Assembly (NCBI GenBank): GCA_900544225.1
Contig: UQUD01000058.1
Location: 1-11,832 of the forward strand
From: an uncultured Collinsella sp.
Lineage (GTDB): Bacteria > Actinomycetota > Coriobacteriia > Coriobacteriales > Coriobacteriaceae
DNA: 11,832 bases
Direction of reading: 5' to 3'
Both the position numbers and the translations under genes were made by a program. Shown piece after piece: positions 6,965 to 11,832 of this stretch (position 1 is its first letter; the number at the start of each line of letters is the position of its first letter). The notes beneath the pieces were generated by a model that made no database searches, was not told where the DNA came from, and saw only the letters and a program-made list of their open reading frames with translations.

Positions 6965-7079
6965 CGTCCGCAACCTCCCTGATGTTCATTGTTTTATTAT
7001 GGCCGTATCTGGTATTTATTGCACATCATTTGGGGTGTGCGGTTTGTTCGGTCGCGATTGGCCGGTAGGAGGTTTCACC

Positions 7080-7286
7080 ATGAAGATCGAAGTTGACGTA
7101 GGTCAGCTGCGCGAGAGCCTGCTCGACCGCGTGGGGTCTGCGGCGGGCGTGGGCTTTCCGGCCGCCATGCTCGACGTGATGGATATCGAGGACGAGTCGC
7201 CCCAAGAGCTCCTAGCCCGAGCCGAACGCGAAGGCCTCGACCTCCGTGTCTTCGCCACAGGCGACGATACGGACGACGGTTGGTAG
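7080..7286 (+). CDS. Small acidic protein of unknown function (68 aa)
   Basis: The frame opens at the ATG at 7080 with a textbook AGGAGG (7067-7072) seven bases upstream, which makes translation likely. The 68 residues are rich in Asp and Glu, with an acidic tail (GDDTDDGW). They have no membrane segment, no cysteine and no motif I recognise. The central PAAMLDVMDIEDESPQELL looks helical. The gene is divergent from the MazG/helicase pair across a 115-base gap with several AT-rich -10-like stretches, none paired with a clear -35. It is convergent with the antiporter gene, with the palindrome at 7317-7389 in between. It may be a small regulator or binding partner, but nothing in the sequence decides this. 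Longer in-frame upstream starts (to 6900) would overlap the MazG gene and are unlikely. Confidence 0.65.
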   Translation: MKIEVDVGQLRESLLDRVGSAAGVGFPAAMLDVMDIEDESPQELLARAEREGLDLRVFATGDDTDDGW

Positions 7287-7316
7287 CCATAGCCACCCCT
7301 CAACCTTATCCCCTCA

Positions 7317-7389
7317 ATAACTTGCGGTGAAATAGGGACTGTTTAGGCTGTTAGAAGGCCTATTCAGTCCCTATTTCACCGCAACTTAT
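7317..7389. repeat. Near-perfect intergenic palindrome between convergent genes
   Basis: A perfect 20-bp inverted repeat (7322-7341 with 7365-7384) is extended outward by one mismatch and four more pairs. Inward there is a TT/TT internal loop and a further five pairs (7344-7348 with 7358-7362). The apical loop is nine bases. The arm reads TTGCGGTGAAATAGGGACTG. It lies between the end of the small plus-strand gene (7286) and the end of the antiporter gene (7402). Neither side has a run of T, so it is not a classic terminator. It could still stop or stabilise both transcripts, or be a REP-like dispersed element. Confidence 0.8.
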
Positions 7390-7401
7390 GGGTGGAGATG
7401 G

Positions 7402-9003
7402 CTACGACGCTAGCGTGGCGATGACGGCTTCGTCGCCGGCATATATGAGGGTGTTGCCGTCGGGGATGATCGTTTGGCCGTCGCGCTTGAGCATCACCAC
7501 GATAAACGGGTGCTTGCCTTGTGGCACGTCGCGCAGACGCAGTCCTGCCAGGCGACCGTGGGGCGTTACGGTGACCTCGCGCAATGTTACCTCGGCACGC
7601 TCTTCAAACGTCGGCGCGGCCATCACCAGAAGGTCTCCTTCCTCAATTACGGTATCGCCGTTGGGTAGCACCGGGTGCGCACCGTCGCGCAGCACCAGGA
7701 CCACGAGCATGTCGGCGACGCTGCCAATATCGGCGAGCGAGCGCCCGGCAAACGGATGGCCCGCGCCTACCTTGAGCTTAACGAACGACATGCCGTCCTC
7801 GTCGCGGTAATCGTTAAACGTGCGGCGCACGTCGCCTTCCGCGTCGATCATGTCGAGCTTTTTCGCCACTGCCGGTAGCAGCGAGCCCTGCACTACAATG
7901 CTCGACACGGCAATCACAAAGACCAGGTCAAATAGGTCGTGCCCACCGGGAACACCGACCACCACGGCAAAGAGGCTAAACACGACCGAAGCCGCGCCGC
8001 GCAGACCCGCCCAGCTTACGAGCGCGACTTGGCGAGGATTGGTCTTAAAGGGCGCCAACAGCAGGCCGACGGCGATGGGACGGCTCACGAAGAGCATAAA
8101 CGCCATGAGCGCCAGGCCCGGCAACAGCATTTGCGGCAGGCGCGCGGGCGTGACGAGCAGGCCCAGCAAAAAGAAGATGGTCATCTCGGCCATTTCGGTG
8201 AGGGTATCAAAGAAGTGCGCCATCTCGACCTTGCCGGTGATGTCGCTTGCACCCAGCACAATGCCTGCCAGGTATACGGCCAAAAAGCCGTTGCCGCCCA
8301 GGTAGCTCGGCAGCGCGTAGGCAACGATCGCCACGGCGAACAAAAAGATGGTCTGCGCGCCCTCGGCCGTTGCGTGCGCGCGTTCAATCAGGCGGCTGGA
8401 TGTCCAGCCGATGGCAAGGCCCAGTCCCACGCCCAGGATGATCTGCTTGGCCAACAGCACGGGAATGTCGATGTCGCCGCCCGCCGCGAGGGTCGCGAGC
8501 ACCGCGGTAAGCATGTAGGCGACGGGGTCGTTGGAGCCCGATTCGACCTCGAGCAGCGAGTCAGTCGCGCCCTTTAGCGAAAGGTTGTGCTCGCGCAGCA
8601 CGCTAAAGACGCTGGCCGCATCGGTCGATGCCACGACCGAGCCCAGCAGCAGGCCGCCGATCCAGTCGAAGCCTAGTGCAAAATGCGCAAAGGCGCCCGT
8701 GATGCCGGCGGTAGCGATAACGCCGAGCGTGCTCAGCAGTACAGCGGGCGCGGCGACGGGCTTGGCGCGGTCGATGTTGGTGTTAAAGCCGCCGTAGAAC
8801 ATGATGAACAGCAGTGCCGTACTGCAGACGGTTTCGGTAAGCGCGTAGTCGCTAAAGTCGATGTGCGCCGGCCCGTTGACGCCCAGCAGCATGCCGAGCG
8901 CGATAAAGATGAGCAGGGTAGGGAAGGGGAGCTTTTTGCCGACGGGTTTGATGGTCAGACACAAAATGATGACGAGGCCGATAAAGAGAAGTATCTGGTT
9001 CAT
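7402..9003 (-). CDS. Cation/proton antiporter, NhaP2-like, with two C-terminal RCK_C domains (533 aa)
   Basis: It is an inner-membrane antiporter of the CPA family that exchanges K+ or Na+ for protons, for pH and ion balance. About twelve to thirteen hydrophobic segments fill residues 1-385. Family motifs are VASTDAASVFSV (124-135), the ESGSNDP ion-site motif (154-160, with N158 and D159) and WAGLRGA (331-337). The soluble C-terminus holds two RCK_C (TrkA_C) modules. The first, about 405-465, includes GAGHPFAGRSLADIG. The second, about 470-533, includes GRLAGLRLRDVPQGKHPFIV. Such domains bind small ligands and gate transport; c-di-AMP is a ligand in some relatives, which is only a possibility here. 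The layout matches NhaP2/CvrA K+/H+ antiporters. The ATG at 9003 has AGGAG 12 bases upstream, a rather long spacing. It appears to be a single-gene unit, and ion choice cannot be read from the sequence. Confidence 0.9.
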   Translation of the reverse strand: MNQILLFIGLVIILCLTIKPVGKKLPFPTLLIFIALGMLLGVNGPAHIDFSDYALTETVCSTALLFIMFYGGFNTNIDRAKPVAAPAVLLSTLGVIATAGITGAFAHFALGFDWIGGLLLGSVVASTDAASVFSVLREHNLSLKGATDSLLEVESGSNDPVAYMLTAVLATLAAGGDIDIPVLLAKQIILGVGLGLAIGWTSSRLIERAHATAEGAQTIFLFAVAIVAYALPSYLGGNGFLAVYLAGIVLGASDITGKVEMAHFFDTLTEMAEMTIFFLLGLLVTPARLPQMLLPGLALMAFMLFVSRPIAVGLLLAPFKTNPRQVALVSWAGLRGAASVVFSLFAVVVGVPGGHDLFDLVFVIAVSSIVVQGSLLPAVAKKLDMIDAEGDVRRTFNDYRDEDGMSFVKLKVGAGHPFAGRSLADIGSVADMLVVLVLRDGAHPVLPNGDTVIEEGDLLVMAAPTFEERAEVTLREVTVTPHGRLAGLRLRDVPQGKHPFIVVMLKRDGQTIIPDGNTLIYAGDEAVIATLAS

Positions 9004-9220
9004 GGGTAGTGTCCGCTCCTGGGTGGTTGGCGTGGCACGGTCAGTTGTCTGCGGTTATTTGTACCCAAAGATGGTGGGTTTATGGGGCCGAGCCGCGGGC
9101 GTTCGCATTATCGACACGAGGCGGGGGGCGCGGGCGGTGCTGGTTGGGGCGTTGGTGCTGGTGGCGCGGTGTTTTCGGGGCGTGCGGGCGGCCGCTTGTG
9201 ACCGTTGGCAGCGGTGGCAC
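9004..9220. other. Gene-free, G-rich divergent intergenic stretch
   Basis: This is the left two-thirds of the 321-base gap between the divergent antiporter and phosphoesterase genes. It must hold the antiporter promoter, but I find no convincing -35/-10 pair on the minus strand (TACAAA near 9060 lacks a partner). Positions 9121-9190 are strongly G-biased on the plus strand, with several runs of three to six G. No coding frame here looks real. Confidence 0.5.
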
Positions 9221-9249
9221 TTTCCAGCTTTATTGCAACGGAGTACAAT
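9221..9249 (+). promoter_or_regulatory. Sigma-70-type promoter for the phosphoesterase gene
   Basis: TTTCCA (9221-9226) and TACAAT (9244-9249) are separated by 17 bases, four of six and five of six consensus matches. Transcription would begin near 9256, giving a leader of about 70 bases. An 11-base odd palindrome, TTCAACTTGAA (9264-9274), lies just after the expected start point and could be an operator. A small UUCG-type hairpin follows near 9292-9304. Confidence 0.55.
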
Positions 9250-9324
9250 GGGTAACGTTTAAGTTCAACTTGAAGTTTTAGTCGTGGCATCGGGCTTCGG
9301 CCGTAATGCAGGGAAAGGCGTTCC

Positions 9325-10164
9325 ATGGCGATCTATGTGACATCTGATGCTCACGGGCACGTGCGCGCGCTGGACGAGGCCCTTTCCAAGATCTCGCTGA
9401 CGTCCGACGACACGCTGTACGTGCTAGGCGACATGATCGACCGCGGTCCCGATCCGGTCGGCGTCATTAACTTGGTACGGTCGCTGCCCAACGCTCGCGT
9501 GCTTAAGGGCAACCACGAGCAGATCATGCTCGACGCGATCATTGGCCAGGACCCGCTCGATGCCGAGACCTGGGATATCAATGGCGGTTGGACCACGCGT
9601 CAGCAGCTCAACGAAATGGAATTTGAGGCATACGAGGGGCTGGTGCGCTGGGCTGCCGCCCTGCCGCTCTACGCGGTGGTCGAGACTGCCGAGCGACCGT
9701 ATCTGCTGGTGCACGCCGGCGTTCAGACCGAGGCGGCGCGTGCGTTTTTGCTTGAGCATGGTGTCGATTGCGGCGACGGCAGGGGAGCGGTCGATGCCGA
9801 TAGCGAGCTGCTGCAGCAAATGCTCGCCGTGCAGTCGTCCGATGACTTGCTGTGGATTCGTCACGGCTACTGGGATTCCCCGACGGGGCTGCTTTCTGCC
9901 GAGGGCAAGGGCCCGGTCGTGGTGAGCGGCCACACGCCCACGGTGTCGCTGGGGCGTTATTGCGAGGTTGGCGGCCTGGCAGGGCTCGATGAGGAGTCGG
10001 GCCGCGGGCGGATGGTGCGCTTGGGTGGCGAGGATACCGCCGGCGTGCCCGATCGCATCGATATCGACTGTGCGGCGGCCACCGGTTCCGAGTTCGGCCG
10101 CGTGGGCATCCTGCGTCTGGACGACGGGGCGGAGTTCTACGCGAACATTCTTCCTGGCGAGTAA
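9325..10164 (+). CDS. Calcineurin-like metallophosphoesterase, PPP/PrpE-like (279 aa)
   Basis: It is a two-metal phosphoesterase of the PP1-like bacterial group, which includes Ser/Thr protein phosphatases and the Ap4A hydrolase-like PrpE; its substrate cannot be settled here. All metal-site motifs are present in order: SDAHGH (7-12), GDMIDRG (35-41), KGNHE (61-65), LLVHAG (127-132) and SGHTP (201-205). The closing IDIDCAAATG (245-254) stands where relatives have ID.G...G. The insert between GNHE and HAG contains GGWTTRQQL, as in this group. There is no signal peptide or membrane segment, so it is cytosolic. The ATG at 9325 follows GGGAAAGG with about six to seven bases spacing. It is a single-gene unit with its own promoter at 9221-9249, transcribed away from the antiporter. 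I see no convincing terminator straight after it. Confidence 0.9.
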   Translation: MAIYVTSDAHGHVRALDEALSKISLTSDDTLYVLGDMIDRGPDPVGVINLVRSLPNARVLKGNHEQIMLDAIIGQDPLDAETWDINGGWTTRQQLNEMEFEAYEGLVRWAAALPLYAVVETAERPYLLVHAGVQTEAARAFLLEHGVDCGDGRGAVDADSELLQQMLAVQSSDDLLWIRHGYWDSPTGLLSAEGKGPVVVSGHTPTVSLGRYCEVGGLAGLDEESGRGRMVRLGGEDTAGVPDRIDIDCAAATGSEFGRVGILRLDDGAEFYANILPGE

Positions 10165-10225
10165 TCGGTGCAAAGGGTAGCTAATTTGGGACGGGCTTTT
10201 TGACTACTTTTGCCCTTCTGCTCAT

Positions 10226-10264
10226 CAAATGATTTTTCTGGAACGGGGATTAAATGATCATTTG
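10226..10264. repeat. Short inverted repeat with a nested palindrome
   Basis: CAAATGAT at 10226-10233 pairs with ATCATTTG at 10257-10264. The right arm overlaps a complete 12-base palindrome, AAATGATCATTT (10252-10263). The left copy can therefore pair with either half, giving two exclusive hairpins. It sits 62 bases after the phosphoesterase stop, in the gene-free stretch 10165-10480. Confidence 0.6.
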
Positions 10265-10276
10265 GCTGCCCGCTGG

Positions 10277-10399
10277 CTAAGTGAGTAGACTTTTTTGGAA
10301 ATGCCGAGCACCCAACATATTTGCCTCAACAAAACCGCAGGTCACAGACTTGTGCTTTGTCGGTGTGGTCGGGGATTCGGTAAAAGTCTACTCACTTAG
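10277..10399. repeat. 123-bp inverted-repeat element with perfect 18-bp ends
   Basis: CTAAGTGAGTAGACTTTT (10277-10294) is the exact reverse complement of 10382-10399. Pairing goes on imperfectly for about 22 more bases inward (10295-10316 against 10360-10381, roughly 12 pairs, including CCGA and CAC blocks). The loop itself contains a CACAGACTTGTG hairpin. There is no open frame inside and no clear direct repeat at the borders. The compact size and sharp ends suggest a MITE or REP-like dispersed element. Confidence 0.75.
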
Positions 10400-10421
10400 T
10401 CTTGCGTGATGCATATTGTCC

Positions 10422-10443
10422 GCAACAAGACCCCAGCCGGGGT
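10422..10443 (-). terminator. Weak terminator of the flippase gene
   Basis: On the minus strand, an ACCCC/GGGGT stem with a four-base loop (10430-10443) is followed by CTTGTTGC. It lies about 38 bases after the flippase stop. The stem is short but all G:C except the last pair; the U-tract is poor. Confidence 0.45.
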
Positions 10444-10480
10444 AATTCCATCGCAAATTCCGGTGACCGGGGGCAGCTAA

Positions 10481-11803
10481 TTAGGCTCCGTACGGGTTCC
10501 GGTCTCGCTCGATGCGCTGACGGATATGGGCGTATTCGACAATCAACAGCACCAGCAGTAGGGCCATGATAGCCAGGTAGCTCACGACGGCACCCATAAG
10601 GCCCAGCAGGTTGATTAAGATCACCGGGAGCACCACGCTCACGGCAAAGCAGATCAGGTAGATCTTGGTGACGTCGCCGGCGTGGCGCAGCACTGTGATG
10701 ATGGCGTAGATAAAGTCGATGGTCGCGGTGATGCCGCCAGCGACGACCATCAGCAGCGCCAATGTGCGGTAGCGCTCAAAGTTGAGGCCGTACATAAAGC
10801 TCATGAGGGGAATGCCGGGGCCGGCCATAAATGCGGCGCACACGCCGGTGATGGCCACGATCAGTGCCATAACAGCAATAATAATCAAGTCAAAACGGCG
10901 GCGTTTGCGCGGGTTCGCCCAAATGCTCGACAAACGCAAGAGCTGCGGTTTATAGATAAAACCAATGCTCAGCAAAATGGCCTGTGCCGGAAAGAACAGG
11001 GCATTAAAGTACAGCTGATATTTGTAAGCCAGCGCACCTTCCATAACAAACTTGGGCATGCTCTCAATAAGGTTGAACAAAAAGAGCGCGCCAAAGAGTG
11101 GGGCACACTGCGCAAAGAGGTGGCCGACTTCGCGCAGGCTCACGCGGCGCGATTTTTCGGTCTCGAGCAGGGCGAGCGGCGCGGTGACCAGCACGAGCGA
11201 GGCAATCGCGGTGACACCCATGGCCATGGCCGCGATGGGCATGCTGCGCGTAAGGAACAGCGTCACGCTAAAGACCGCGATGACGCAGACGGAGCGCAGC
11301 GTTTGGCTCATGCCGGCCAGGTAGAGTTTATCGGCCTGCTGCAGGCGGCCCTCGTACACGTCCGCCACGCCGTCGATCACCTTATACAGGTAGACGCCCA
11401 GGCCGATCGTCGCCATATGCGCGTCGTAGCCGCGGGCACTGCTGTATGCAAGGCCGCAGGCCAGCGCAAGCGCTCCGCAAAGCCAGCGGTTGAGCTGGTA
11501 AGAGGCAAAGGACGTCGTTTCGTCGATGTCCGAGACCTGAAAATTGCGCACGCCGTAGTTGCACGCGATCATGATGAGCGTGCCGGTGACAAACGCAATG
11601 GAGAACTTGCCGGCTTCCTCGGCGCCCACGAGCTGCGTGGACACAATGGTGAGCAGGGGAAACGCGAAACCCCACACGGCGGTGCCCAGGGTATTCCAGA
11701 GATAGTCGCGGCGGGTGGCGTGCTCCTCGTATTCGGCTTCCTGCGTGGAGAAGCCGCCGCCGTAGACGGCGCCGAGCAGACGGTTCCACCAGGCGTTGAC
11801 CAT
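10481..11803 (-). CDS. Polysaccharide (Wzx/MOP-type) flippase-like membrane protein (440 aa or longer)
   Basis: It is a multi-spanning inner-membrane protein, with about twelve hydrophobic segments between residues 35 and 430. It probably moves lipid-linked sugar units across the membrane for capsule, teichoic acid or other surface glycan. The pattern is that of the MOP-superfamily polysaccharide biosynthesis proteins. A basic/polar N-terminus is followed by RRDYLWNTLGTAVWGFAFPL, then GAEEAGKFSIAF and ACNYGVRNFQVSDI (position of the family's 'G...FS' and 'GL' motifs). A conserved-looking cytosolic KPQLLRLSSIWANPRKRRRF lies in the middle. The family has no catalytic residues to check. The ATG at 11803 has no clear ribosome binding site, and the frame stays open to the window's edge at 11832, so the true start may lie outside. 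Alternatively it is translationally coupled to a gene outside the window. Glycan genes would be expected to the right. Confidence 0.75.
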   Translation of the reverse strand: MVNAWWNRLLGAVYGGGFSTQEAEYEEHATRRDYLWNTLGTAVWGFAFPLLTIVSTQLVGAEEAGKFSIAFVTGTLIMIACNYGVRNFQVSDIDETTSFASYQLNRWLCGALALACGLAYSSARGYDAHMATIGLGVYLYKVIDGVADVYEGRLQQADKLYLAGMSQTLRSVCVIAVFSVTLFLTRSMPIAAMAMGVTAIASLVLVTAPLALLETEKSRRVSLREVGHLFAQCAPLFGALFLFNLIESMPKFVMEGALAYKYQLYFNALFFPAQAILLSIGFIYKPQLLRLSSIWANPRKRRRFDLIIIAVMALIVAITGVCAAFMAGPGIPLMSFMYGLNFERYRTLALLMVVAGGITATIDFIYAIITVLRHAGDVTKIYLICFAVSVVLPVILINLLGLMGAVVSYLAIMALLLVLLIVEYAHIRQRIERDRNPYGA

Positions 11804-11832
11804 GCGGCGGACGGGACCGGGCTCGCGATCGC

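Noticed and set aside
7675..8577. Plus-strand open frames opposite the antiporter
   Set aside because: They overlap each other and the antiporter, are rich in Arg/Ala/Gln as expected of antisense GC-rich frames, and lack family features.
9424..10173. 249-residue minus-strand open frame opposite the phosphoesterase
   Set aside because: It is the complement of a gene with all catalytic motifs in order; the reverse frame shows no motif and no ribosome binding site.
10165..10215. Terminator after the phosphoesterase gene (GGGC...T-run...GCCC)
   Set aside because: The T-run lies inside the possible stem, and only four base pairs can form.

Overview
The window looks like a chromosomal segment from a high-GC, host-associated actinobacterium of the class Coriobacteriia, most like Collinsella. 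This is inferred from base composition, the short ACT-type SerA, and a plus-strand AbiEi/DUF559-like protein of a type I associate with Coriobacteriia. It is not proved by any marker gene. I see no rRNA, tRNA, CRISPR array, transposase or phage gene.

Layout, left to right. (1) 1-272, minus: the 5' part of a DUF1015-like gene running off the left edge. (2) About 312-829, minus: a decayed M20 peptidase gene that has lost its middle. It also carries a frameshift inside a perfect 16-bp inverted repeat. (3) 975-2024, plus: an AbiEi-like protein with a Vsr/DUF559-like nuclease-type C-terminus, the only plus-strand gene in the left half. (4) 2025-2373: a gene-free, AT-rich stretch holding a roughly 217-bp imperfect inverted-repeat element and the serA terminator. 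(5) 2374-4731, minus: serC then serA, the first two committed enzymes of serine synthesis, probably one transcript. (6) 4873-6964, minus: a two-gene unit of a MazG-type nucleotide pyrophosphohydrolase overlapping a GIY-YIG/DUF2075 helicase. The helicase gene is interrupted by one in-frame TGA. (7) 7080-7286, plus: a small acidic protein with a strong ribosome binding site. (8) 7317-7389: a near-perfect palindrome between convergent genes. (9) 7402-9003, minus: a cation/proton antiporter with two C-terminal RCK_C domains. (10) 9325-10164, plus: a calcineurin-like phosphoesterase with a recognisable promoter. (11) 10165-10480: a gene-free stretch with two inverted-repeat structures and a small terminator. 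(12) 10481-11803, minus: a polysaccharide flippase-like membrane protein whose start may lie beyond the right edge.

The serine genes form the metabolic core; the DUF1015 gene on the same strand may once have followed serA directly. The MazG/helicase pair is the best candidate for an uncommon system: it joins a nucleotide-hydrolysing enzyme to a nuclease-helicase fusion through overlapping genes, as many phage-defence modules do. In this genome the helicase reads as broken at codon 346. The other striking signals are a probable templated (quasipalindrome) mutation in the peptidase remnant and three unrelated intergenic inverted-repeat elements.
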